From: a virus
Length of the DNA: 23,092 nucleotides
Virus record (IMG/VR): IMGVR_UViG_3300031643_000015
Location: 1 to 23,092 of that record
Strand: one strand, 5' to 3'
Position 1 is the stretch's first letter; every line of letters starts with the position of its first letter. Positions 13,659 to 19,373 of this stretch are shown one piece after another. The translations under genes and the position numbers were made by a program. The notes beneath the pieces are model-generated. The model saw only the letters and a list, made by a program, of their open reading frames with translations. It ran no database searches and was not told the origin of the DNA.

Positions 13659-13687
13659 AGGGTATCACGGCTTTGAAATATTGTCAA
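13659..13687 (-). promoter_or_regulatory. Candidate late promoter
   Basis: On the minus strand a perfect -35 TTGACA (13682-13687), a 17-base spacer, and a -10 hexamer TACCCT (13659-13664) that keeps the T-A-x-x-x-T positions of TATAAT. TGA precedes the -10, giving the TGn extended motif. Transcription would start near 13652 and run into two hairpins and then the holin-like gene. It overlaps the last codons of the 153-residue gene. It is the best sigma-70-type match I found. Confidence 0.5.
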
Positions 13688-14126
13688 CTCCCTCTCCCAC
13701 ATTTACCTTTTGGTAATGTTTCCTCGCCTTTTTCCAGGCACCAAAAGACATCCTTTTCCGCTTAAATCCCTTGACATACATCAGCGCAGCCCGGGCATCC
13801 GGGTCCAGATTACTAAACTCTCTTCCTGCCTCAACCTGTGCGACTAACAATTTCCCATGTATGCCTGTTCTTTTAAGCCTAGTCTCTACCTCAGCAAGTA
13901 TAAGTATTGACTTGGTAAAAGCCCCTTCGGTTTTAATTCTTTTCTGCCCTGCATTGTCATCTACCCTATCAGGATCTTGTGGCCAGTGCCCAGCTCTTAA
14001 TGTGTCGGCGTTCGCTAAGATAAAAATAACTTGGTAGGGGCACCATCTTATTTCCCCGAAATGGAACCAAGTAGGTGGTACCGTGCACTCCCTATAATCC
14101 TTACAGTCTCGGCAGTCCCCAGTCAC
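13665..14126 (-). CDS. Cys-rich protein before the late promoter, candidate late regulator
   Basis: A 153-residue protein started by GTG (14124-14126) that overlaps the previous stop as GTGA. The N-terminus has C5, C8, C14 and C29 (GDCRDCKDYREC, then FGEIRWCPYQVIF), a plausible zinc site. A central helical region follows, and a basic C-terminus (FKRKRMSFGAWKKARKHYQK, about 120-139) could bind nucleic acid. I do not recognise the family. Its place just upstream of a candidate late promoter with a leader terminator is where many phages carry Q-like antiterminators or ArpU/RinA-type late activators, and its size fits. That role is inference from position and composition. It and its neighbour lie downstream of a strong terminator. 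Confidence 0.6.
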   Translation of the reverse strand: MTGDCRDCKDYRECTVPPTWFHFGEIRWCPYQVIFILANADTLRAGHWPQDPDRVDDNAGQKRIKTEGAFTKSILILAEVETRLKRTGIHGKLLVAQVEAGREFSNLDPDARAALMYVKGFKRKRMSFGAWKKARKHYQKVNVGEGVDNISKP

Positions 14127-14332
14127 CCTTCCCTCTCTTGAGCATCAACCGAGTAACCAGGTTTCTCCTTCATCAGCTTGTCTATCTCCGCGAGGTCCTC
14201 GATTTTCGTCTCGCACTCGATAGCACGGTCACCGCGCTTTGGTGGTATCCACTTCTTACCCATGAACTTTCTATAAATCTCAGCCCACTTCGGCTTGCTC
14301 GATTCTGATAATAAATCTACAAATGTAGCCAT
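14123..14332 (-). CDS. 69-residue protein of unknown function
   Basis: A small charged protein (MATFVDLLSESSKPKWAEI, then FMGKKWIPPKRGDRA, and an acidic helix ETKIEDLAEIDKLMKEK). No domain is recognised. The ATG at 14330-14332 sits 13 bases after the stem of a strong intrinsic terminator and has no clear ribosome binding site or promoter, so expression probably depends on transcription passing the terminator. The stop overlaps the next start as GTGA, suggesting the two proteins act together. Confidence 0.55.
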   Translation of the reverse strand: MATFVDLLSESSKPKWAEIYRKFMGKKWIPPKRGDRAIECETKIEDLAEIDKLMKEKPGYSVDAQEREG

Positions 14333-14341
14333 CGTCTTAAC

Positions 14342-14387
14342 AAAAAAAGAGGCGAGCCCCCAGGTCTCCCCGGGTAAAACTCGCCTC
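14342..14387 (-). terminator. Strong intrinsic terminator closing the early block
   Basis: GAGGCGAG and CTCGCCTC form an 8-bp perfect stem. The loop can fold further through a CCC/GGG pair. On the minus strand the stem is followed at once by TTTTTTTG, a seven-base U-tract. It lies between the 66-residue gene ending at 14437 and the ATG at 14332. The plus strand has no T-run after the stem, so it works in one direction. The remainder of the gap (14388-14436) holds only a short AGCTA-type repeat. Confidence 0.85.
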
Positions 14388-14436
14388 CAGTTCCTATGCT
14401 GGTCAGCTAGCTTAGCTTAGCTTTTTATTCATTCTT

Positions 14437-14637
14437 CTAGCCTGTGAGTTCATACGGCACTTTTATATCGCAACCCGATAAATCCCAAGTGTCGCCCTGG
14501 TCTAGTTTTTCCACTACCCAAAATACAAGAGGTATTCCATCCTTGGTAATACAAACCTCTAATGTTACCTTCCCGTCATCAATCGCAACCAATCTGACAG
14601 ATATTCCGTCCCCAATGAGTTTTATATTCTTATCCAT
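14437..14637 (-). CDS. 66-residue protein of unknown function
   Basis: A small, predicted all-beta protein. ATG 14635-14637 has an AAAGGAGGCGTAG site and lies one base after the preceding stop. The segment from residue 8 (IGDGISVRLVAIDDGKVTLEV then a KDG turn) resembles the central strands of CsrA-type RNA-binding proteins by eye, but the first CsrA strand and C-terminal helix motif are not convincing, so no function is assigned. It is the last gene before the strong terminator. Confidence 0.55.
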   Translation of the reverse strand: MDKNIKLIGDGISVRLVAIDDGKVTLEVCITKDGIPLVFWVVEKLDQGDTWDLSGCDIKVPYELTG

Positions 14638-14838
14638 CTACGCCTCCTTTACTATTTTATCAAATCTCACTAGCTCTGTGCCAAGTCCATCATTGGTAAC
14701 GGCGACAACCTTCATAGGCTGCCCATCCACAAACTCAAGTTCCTTAATACGGCTGTGGGGGTGAGCTATGCCCCAATCTATCAAGGCTTTTTGAGCCCTG
14801 GTTAGCTTACACTCTATCAGCTTTACGCCTTCAATCAT
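14638..14838 (-). CDS. 66-residue protein of unknown function
   Basis: A small basic protein with an N-terminal helix (CKLTRAQKALIDWGIAHPHS) and a short beta part (LEFVDGQPMKVVAVTNDG, LVRFDKIVKEA). The ATG overlaps the upstream stop by four bases (ATGA) and the next gene starts one base after its stop, so it belongs to a coupled set of three small genes. No family is recognised. Confidence 0.55.
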   Translation of the reverse strand: MIEGVKLIECKLTRAQKALIDWGIAHPHSRIKELEFVDGQPMKVVAVTNDGLGTELVRFDKIVKEA

Positions 14839-15050
14839 TTCAATAGGGCGAGAATCTTCACTATAGCTTCACCAAAGGCTATCCTTTGAGCTACATGGTA
14901 TCTATCTTCTGGATAAGGATTCTCCACCTTCTCTATTTCTTCGGCTATTAGGGTGAGGATTTCATTGCCAATCACATCAGGCGAATCACTAATCTGTTCC
15001 ATAAAATCCTGACCAAACTTTGCTATGATTGCATCTATCTTGTCTTTCAT
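14835..15050 (-). CDS. 71-residue helical protein of unknown function
   Basis: A small acidic, mostly helical protein (IDAIIAKFGQDFMEQIS, NEILTLIAEEIEKVENPYPE, FGEAIVKILALLK). ATG 15048-15050 follows AAAGGAGGGATAA. No domain is recognised. The 72-base gap between it and the VRR-NUC gene upstream contains no credible gene. Confidence 0.55.
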   Translation of the reverse strand: MKDKIDAIIAKFGQDFMEQISDSPDVIGNEILTLIAEEIEKVENPYPEDRYHVAQRIAFGEAIVKILALLK

Positions 15051-15122
15051 TTATCCCTCCTTTAACATCACAAATTGTGACCTTATTCAACGCTCCTGCT
15101 GTCTCCTGCTTTAATAGCTCCT

Positions 15123-15437
15123 TTACTTTCTGAGTATCCTTGCAATCTCCTCGATGTCCCCCGGGCGCCACACATAAACCTCGTGGCCACCACACTCCAG
15201 CAGGGCAACAAGCCACTCCTGCTGCTCCGGCGTGAGCTTCCCCTTCTCAGTCTTGAGCTCAGCGAAGATTACCCGCTTCTGCTCAGGGTTTACCAGCACC
15301 AGGTCAGGGAATCCCCGCGGTGAGTGGATGCTGGTCCAGGAGAAATACATCTTCCACCCGAAGAGTCCGCAGAGATCCCGGACCCACTCTCTCAGGTCTC
15401 GCTCGGTGACTATTATCCTATGGGTTTCTGTTTTCAT
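15123..15437 (-). CDS. VRR-NUC domain nuclease
   Basis: A 104-residue single-domain VRR-NUC protein (PD-(D/E)xK superfamily). The catalytic set is visible: D45 in RGFPDLVLVN, E60-x-K62 in VIFAELKTEKGKLTPEQ, followed by the EQQEWLVALLECGGHEVYVW region that closes the family fold. An N-terminal helix (TERDLREWVRDLCGLFGW) precedes it. Stand-alone phage VRR-NUC proteins are thought to be structure-specific or Holliday-junction-type nucleases in recombination or repair. The ATG overlaps the upstream stop (ATGA). Cutting specificity cannot be read from the sequence. Confidence 0.88.
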   Translation of the reverse strand: MKTETHRIIVTERDLREWVRDLCGLFGWKMYFSWTSIHSPRGFPDLVLVNPEQKRVIFAELKTEKGKLTPEQQEWLVALLECGGHEVYVWRPGDIEEIARILRK

Positions 15438-15730
15438 AACTCAACCTTTCGCCAGCTTTTGTTCCACATATCCTCTTGGACTAACTTACCGCTTGGTATA
15501 TCCCTAACCCACACATCAGGCAAGCTCTGGTCTTCTGCTAGTTTCACATAGCCAGCTATCTTCGCTATCTCAGCGAAACCCCCCGAAAGAGTATTGAGCA
15601 TACTTTGGATTTCTTCATGGCTTAAATAGCCAGCTTCTTTGAATAACCCCTTAATTTGCTTGACTTTATCTTCATAGGTCTGCATATTGTCTGTCAGGAT
15701 TCTTTTAAGCCCCTCTCTTAATTCATCCAT
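15434..15730 (-). CDS. 98-residue protein of unknown function
   Basis: A mainly helical protein (MDELREGLKRILTDNMQTYE, KVKQIKGLFKEAGYLSHEEI, SGGFAEIAKIAGYVK) with a C-terminal DVWVRDIPSGKLVQEDMW segment. I start it at ATG 15728-15730 because AAAGGAGGGAAT lies directly ahead. An ATG nine codons earlier would overlap the previous gene and translate the binding site. It is coupled to the VRR-NUC gene by ATGA, but no shared function is evident. Confidence 0.55.
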   Translation of the reverse strand: MDELREGLKRILTDNMQTYEDKVKQIKGLFKEAGYLSHEEIQSMLNTLSGGFAEIAKIAGYVKLAEDQSLPDVWVRDIPSGKLVQEDMWNKSWRKVEL

Positions 15731-15753
15731 ATTCCCTCCTTTGATTGCTTGCT

Positions 15754-16209
15754 TCATTTCTCAGCCTCTGGTAATAATTCCAAAATGCGTAATCCTTTAG
15801 GGCTGGCACCATTTAATCTTCCCCAGCCAGCTTGTAGAAAACAATAGCCAGGATTAGGGGATTCTATCTTTGCTGGGTTGACATAGGTGAACAACCTTTC
15901 CTGAGGCCATTTTTGCCAAGCAAGTTTAACAGCTTCAGATATAAGTTCACTTGATAAAATATCGCTCTCATTCCTAAAGACAGCGCAATTAACACCTACT
16001 TGCTGATCGTGCCGGATTTTCTCTTTAACCCACACAAATAAAGCATCACATTTCGCTGTAATCAATACCATATGCTCACCAGGCGGGCATATACGGCGCC
16101 AATTCTTATAATGGCGAGTCCTCTTCGGCCGTGCTGAGTAATGCCTTTCAAAGAATGGCCTCAACCTTACATCGCCATCCCTAATTTCTATCCAGTGTGA
16201 ATCAAACAT
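15754..16209 (-). CDS. Phage GNAT-like protein, function uncertain
   Basis: A 151-residue protein of a family often found in phage early regions: RPFFERHYSARPKRTRHY, then ICPPGEHMVLITAKCDALFVWVKEK, a GVNCAVFRNESDILSSELI segment, LAWQKWPQERLFTYVNPAKI and NPGYCFLQAGWGRLNG. The order of strands and the LFTYVNP...GYCFLQAGW ending look like the GNAT acetyltransferase fold, where the last element is usually the acceptor-side strand. No acetyl-CoA loop of the classical Q/RxxGxG/A type is obvious, so the enzymatic call is tentative. ATG 16207-16209 follows AGAGGCTAAGAA. Confidence 0.6.
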   Translation of the reverse strand: MFDSHWIEIRDGDVRLRPFFERHYSARPKRTRHYKNWRRICPPGEHMVLITAKCDALFVWVKEKIRHDQQVGVNCAVFRNESDILSSELISEAVKLAWQKWPQERLFTYVNPAKIESPNPGYCFLQAGWGRLNGASPKGLRILELLPEAEK

Positions 16210-16253
16210 TTCTTAGCCTCTACTCTTTTGAAGGAATAGACAAACCCGTTCAT
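16188..16253 (-). CDS. Possible 21-residue microprotein
   Basis: A 21-codon frame (MNGFVYSFKRVEAKKCLIHTG) with ATG 16251-16253 overlapping the preceding stop as ATGA and an AAGGAGGCAGC site directly ahead. That site is otherwise unexplained, since the next larger gene starts 44 bases further on. The frame ends 22 bases inside that gene, so it could couple translation across the gap. The evidence is the binding site and the fit only. Confidence 0.3.
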   Translation of the reverse strand: MNGFVYSFKRVEAKKCLIHTG

Positions 16254-16726
16254 GCTGCCTCCTTTAGGTATTTATCTTTGAGAGATTGCCACACTTTGTC
16301 CTTATCGTCTTTTCTATAGTCCACGCCCAAGTTAAAATACCTTACTTCATCATTTGCCATTTCTAATCTATTGGCTAGAGCAGCGATTGTTTTGCCTGCT
16401 TCAAGGGGATTGCCTTTTGCATCCGCCATAACCTCATCTAACCTTCTAAGGAAGATAAAGCACACTCTTGATAATTCCTCAAGGCTTTTATGCTCTACCC
16501 TAAGTTGTTTTTTTATCTCCCTTGCTACCTCAGCCTTTGCTTGCTGGATAAGCAGTTGCCCGTTTCCTAATGCCTGAATACCTAAACCAATAGCCTTCCC
16601 CAAGTCCGTGATTGTAATTAAGGGCAATCCAACTTCTACGCTTTTCAAAATCTCAATAGCCCTTTCTATTGTTATCTTTTCCCCTTCAGGAATCTCAGCA
16701 CTCAATACATCTGGCCTCTCCTTCAT
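16250..16726 (-). CDS. 158-residue helical protein of unknown function
   Basis: A mostly alpha-helical protein with no recognised family. It has an acidic N-terminus (PDVLSAEIPEGEKITIERAI), a hydrophobic central part (GLPLITITDLGKAIGLGIQALGNG) and a longer helix (QQAKAEVAREIKKQLRVEHK), ending in a charged KDDKDKVWQSLKDKYLKEA tail. ATG 16724-16726 follows AAAGGAGAATTGAA. It comes directly after the replication initiator, so an accessory role in replication is possible but unproven. Confidence 0.55.
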   Translation of the reverse strand: MKERPDVLSAEIPEGEKITIERAIEILKSVEVGLPLITITDLGKAIGLGIQALGNGQLLIQQAKAEVAREIKKQLRVEHKSLEELSRVCFIFLRRLDEVMADAKGNPLEAGKTIAALANRLEMANDEVRYFNLGVDYRKDDKDKVWQSLKDKYLKEAA

Positions 16727-16773
16727 TTCAATTCTCCTTTACTGTTCCTTCATTGCCCATCAGTGGAGATTAG

Positions 16774-17526
16774 CTAGCCTTTCTTTTTGCCATATTTCGA
16801 CCAATTCCTTAAAACCCCGACTATGTATCGCCAGTCCGGATGATTTTGTGCAATGGCCTCTCTTATAGCATCGTACACCCAATCTGGCGAGTATCGCCCA
16901 CAGGCAGTTTTTAATTCGGCTTCCATGTCTTCAGAGATGGTAGCTCCAAGTAAGACATTTTCTTGGTAAAGAGTTATTACTTCCTCTTTTGATTTCAAGA
17001 ACCGAACTGAACTTTCTTCTTGTTTAGTTTCTTCTTTATAATCTCTTTCTCTAATCTCCTTCTCTAATCTCTTATCTCTATCTCTAGTTGTACCTTTAGT
17101 TACAGCATCCTCTGTAACTTGGTGTTGTAACCTTTGGTTACTATTTTCAGGGTCATTATCAATCGTGTCTTGTATCTGGGTAGCCCCCTCCCGATAAGGC
17201 TTTTGACGGTGGTACTCAGATTGGTATTTTGACCAGTTTTTAATGGCGACTATGTTGCGATTTTCGATGCAGACCCTATCAGTTTGCACCAATTTTTTCT
17301 TGCAGGCCACCCATTTCTGCAAAGAAATTTGCAGTAGGTCGGCTAATTGTTGGTCCAGAAATCCCACATGGTCGGTGATTTTTATCTCCCCCTCATCACC
17401 ATACTTGCCCGAGCCAGCCAGAACTAAAAGGTCAATCCATATCCCCCGGAGTTCAGGGGTTTCATCTCTGATAGTGCCGTTCAACCACTTGTCACAGTAT
17501 ATTTTGATCCAAGTTCTGCTACCCAT
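16774..17526 (-). CDS. Replisome organizer / DnaD-like replication initiator
   Basis: A 250-residue protein. Residues 5-110 match the phage replisome organizer N-terminal winged-helix domain (WIKIYCDKWLNGTIRDE, LRGIWIDLLVLAGSGKYGDE, FLDQQLADLLQISLQKW, VAIKNWSKYQSEYHRQ). A charged linker of Arg/Asp/Glu repeats (about 145-170, KRLEKEIRERDYKEE) follows. The C-terminal part (CGRYSPDWVYDAIREAIAQN, WRYIVGVLRNWSKYG) is the DnaD/DnaB-like domain that bridges origin DNA to the helicase loader. The ATG overlaps the HNH stop by eight bases, with AAAGGAGCAAGGC before it. The origin may lie in or near this gene, as in related phages, but no iteron set was picked out. Confidence 0.82.
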   Translation of the reverse strand: MGSRTWIKIYCDKWLNGTIRDETPELRGIWIDLLVLAGSGKYGDEGEIKITDHVGFLDQQLADLLQISLQKWVACKKKLVQTDRVCIENRNIVAIKNWSKYQSEYHRQKPYREGATQIQDTIDNDPENSNQRLQHQVTEDAVTKGTTRDRDKRLEKEIRERDYKEETKQEESSVRFLKSKEEVITLYQENVLLGATISEDMEAELKTACGRYSPDWVYDAIREAIAQNHPDWRYIVGVLRNWSKYGKKKG

Positions 17527-17863
17527 GCCTTGCTCCTTTACTCAAGTTGCAATGCCGACAACTTAAAACTAGATTTTCTTTTATGTTTTGCCCACCTTGG
17601 GATATGGGTATAATATGGTCAATTTGAAAGGGAATCACATCAAGCCCGTTGTAGAATTCCATGCCTTTAAGGTCAATACCCTTTGGGTTCTCTACTACCG
17701 TTGGTTTGCCATAGCGATTAATGAATTCACCACGTTTCCCACAGTATTGGCATATGCAATCATCTCGCTCAATAACTTCACGAGCTAGGGTCACTGGAAT
17801 CGAGTGACGTTCCACCTTTTCATCCAGGCTGATGGCCTTGCTTACAAATCTACCTCTAGCCAT
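17519..17863 (-). CDS. HNH endonuclease
   Basis: A 114-residue HNH nuclease. C38-x2-C41 (CQYCGKRGEF) and C102-x2-C105 (LSCRHCNLSKG) bind the structural zinc. The catalytic beta-beta-alpha part has D82-H83 (QIDHIIPISQGG), N97 (ENLVLS) and N106. It nicks or cuts DNA with a metal ion. The first 20 residues (MARGRFVSKAISLDEKVERH) look like the opening of phage replication-initiator proteins, so the nuclease may have fused into, or replaced, the body of such a gene. ATG 17861-17863 follows GAGGGGGTATTAG. It overlaps the initiator gene by eight bases. Homing or a replication-linked nicking role are both possible. Confidence 0.85.
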   Translation of the reverse strand: MARGRFVSKAISLDEKVERHSIPVTLAREVIERDDCICQYCGKRGEFINRYGKPTVVENPKGIDLKGMEFYNGLDVIPFQIDHIIPISQGGQNIKENLVLSCRHCNLSKGARHG

Positions 17864-17906
17864 CTAATACCCCCTCAGAAAGTAATTTGCCGTGTCCTTC
17901 TGGATT

Positions 17907-18251
17907 CTAGCCATTAGCTTTCTGCATCACCCTTTCAATCTCCCGCGTCCTCTTATTGCTCGTGGACAATGCGGCGGCCTCTTTTGAGCCTACCCCGAGG
18001 TCCCTCAAATGCTGATAGTTCTGCTTCTTCGTTTCCAGGTAAACATAGTATCCGGGGCGCAAGCTGCTTTTGGCTTTAGCCTTAACCGGGCCAACCTTCG
18101 CTTTCTGCCCTAGCTGCTCTGCCAGGGTCTTTTCCCGGTAGCCCTGGGGCTCTTTGTGTAAAAGACACTTCCAGTTGTTGCAGACAGAGAGATAGTGTTT
18201 ATGGAAGCTAAACTCTGTTAATGGTTGTCCGCAGCAAGAACAATTAGCCAT
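17907..18251 (-). CDS. Zinc-finger protein of unknown function
   Basis: A 114-residue protein. The N-terminus has C4-x2-C7 (NCSCCGQPLTEF) and a second set with H and C (HKHYLSVCNNWKC), probably one zinc site. A basic central part (KAKVGPVKAKAKSSLRPGYY) precedes a helix-turn-helix-like C-terminus (YQHLRDLGVGSKEAAALSTSNKRTREIE). The start overlaps the DUF5131 stop by one base (TAATG), so the two are coupled. DNA binding is a fair inference; the target is unknown. Confidence 0.6.
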   Translation of the reverse strand: MANCSCCGQPLTEFSFHKHYLSVCNNWKCLLHKEPQGYREKTLAEQLGQKAKVGPVKAKAKSSLRPGYYVYLETKKQNYQHLRDLGVGSKEAAALSTSNKRTREIERVMQKANG

Positions 18252-19273
18252 TAAACTCCATCTGTTGGCATCTCTTGTCTTAACTCCGCAATGCTTTCAT
18301 AATTAGGATGATTGCCTTGTGGTATATCTTCCCAAAACTCAGGATGCCCAGTTAATAAAGGCCATAAGTTGTCCTTCAAGAAAACCTTGACTCCCGCCTT
18401 GTCCGCAGCCTCTACTATCTCCTGGACCCATTCGATTTTAGGCTGCAAAGTAAACTTATTGCCATAAGGCATAACTGAGCCATCTTCTCGCTTATATGCC
18501 TCGGCTAACCTCAGCATTTCAATTCCTGTGCCAGTGCAAGCCCCGATGATGAGCCAGTCAATGGTGGGTTTGCCAAAGAATAGCAGCATAGGTTCTAGTA
18601 GCGGTTCAAGGCTAAGAAATTTGACCTTTGCATCTATCTGCTCAAGGTAATAGCCAGCATCATCAACCATCCTGCCATTCGTAGCCGTCACCCCCACCCA
18701 GCAGTTATCAGGAAAGGGTGAGAACCTGATTAGGTTCTGAGGTTGCTTGGTGAGAAGGTAGAAGCGGTCATACTCGTCGTTGTCCCAAATTGCATCCATA
18801 ATTCGGCTTGTCCAATCTTCCGGCACACCAATACCAAAGAGGTCGCCCATATCACATACGAAGATGCCTTTACGCTTGCTCTCTATTAGAGCACTTCTTA
18901 TTCCAGAATTGAATCGCCCCTCATAAGAAGGGACAGGCTTAATATCCTCTAGCCTTTCTTCCCAAAAGCGGGGATAGAAGGGGTCTTGTGAAGGGTGATA
19001 GCCCACAGGATAGTCAATCTCGCCAGCATTGAGTATCATCTTCGGCCAGTTATCATTCGCCAAATACCTCTGTTTCAATCTCCCATTCGCCAGCCTGTAG
19101 GCATAGCAAGGGAAGCCACCGCCTTTGCATAGTCCGTTATCGTGGTTTAGGCAGCCGGTGATGGGATTATATGTCCATCCTAATTCATAACTACTCGCCT
19201 GTGTGGGGTCTAGGTTAGGTGCCATCATTACTGGATTCCTTACCCATCCTGTTGCTGAACTTGCTCTATTCAT
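18251..19273 (-). CDS. DUF5131 family protein (phage Gp37/Gp68 type)
   Basis: A 340-residue member of DUF5131, phage proteins with a radical-SAM-like barrel plan. Seen here: LGWTYNPITGC with Cys41, then C49 and C56 (GLCKGGGFPCYAYRLA), the GIFVCDMGDLFG and DRFYLLTKQPQNL strands, NCWVGVTATNG, VKFLSLEPLLEPM, IDWLIIGACTGTG and VKVFLKDNLW. These landmarks are those of the family; the three Cys could hold a cluster, though the spacing is not CxxxCxxC. Biochemical activity is not established. I chose ATG 19271-19273, because the GGAGGT site lies inside the four extra codons of an upstream ATG. A structured leader with an anti-Shine-Dalgarno element precedes it. Confidence 0.85.
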   Translation of the reverse strand: MNRASSATGWVRNPVMMAPNLDPTQASSYELGWTYNPITGCLNHDNGLCKGGGFPCYAYRLANGRLKQRYLANDNWPKMILNAGEIDYPVGYHPSQDPFYPRFWEERLEDIKPVPSYEGRFNSGIRSALIESKRKGIFVCDMGDLFGIGVPEDWTSRIMDAIWDNDEYDRFYLLTKQPQNLIRFSPFPDNCWVGVTATNGRMVDDAGYYLEQIDAKVKFLSLEPLLEPMLLFFGKPTIDWLIIGACTGTGIEMLRLAEAYKREDGSVMPYGNKFTLQPKIEWVQEIVEAADKAGVKVFLKDNLWPLLTGHPEFWEDIPQGNHPNYESIAELRQEMPTDGV

Positions 19274-19373
19274 AATTACCTCCATAAAAGTGGTAGCAGG
19301 GGTTGGTCAGGCCCCCGCCACCTATATCAAAGAAAGGAGGTGAAAAGAAGTTGGTAGTAGTCATTTTTGTCAT
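19266..19373 (-). CDS. Possible 35-codon leader ORF before the DUF5131 gene
   Basis: ATG 19371-19373 overlaps the stop of the MBL gene (ATGA) and the frame runs 35 codons (MTKMTTTNFFSPPFFDIGGG onwards) to TAG 19266-19268, eight bases past the DUF5131 start. A second ATG three codons in has AGGA at useful spacing. Ribosomes reading it would unwind the leader hairpin and the anti-Shine-Dalgarno element. It may be a coupling or leader peptide; a folded protein is unlikely. Confidence 0.3.
   Translation of the reverse strand: MTKMTTTNFFSPPFFDIGGGGLTNPCYHFYGGNYE
19278..19343 (-). promoter_or_regulatory. Structured leader: hairpin plus anti-Shine-Dalgarno
   Basis: On the minus strand, 5' to 3': TCACCTCCTTT (19333-19343), a match to the 3' end of 16S rRNA and complementary to a Shine-Dalgarno site; an 11-bp hairpin with G-U pairs (GGTGGCGGGGG with CCCCTGCTACC, 19292-19322, nine-base loop); ACTTTTAT; and GGAGGT (19278-19283), the DUF5131 binding site. 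ACCTCC can pair with that GGAGGT and close the site, with the hairpin stacked between. A translation switch or attenuator is inferred. Confidence 0.45.

Noticed and set aside
14437-14637. Resemblance of the 66-residue protein to CsrA
   Set aside because: The IGDGISVRL...GKVTLEV...KD pattern is suggestive, but the first strand and the C-terminal part do not fit and the match is too short to name a family by eye.
14989-15216. Minus-strand 75-codon frame overlapping the VRR-NUC gene
   Set aside because: It runs through the strongly supported nuclease gene and the next gene's binding site, with a Cys/Trp/Gly-biased start typical of an out-of-frame reading.
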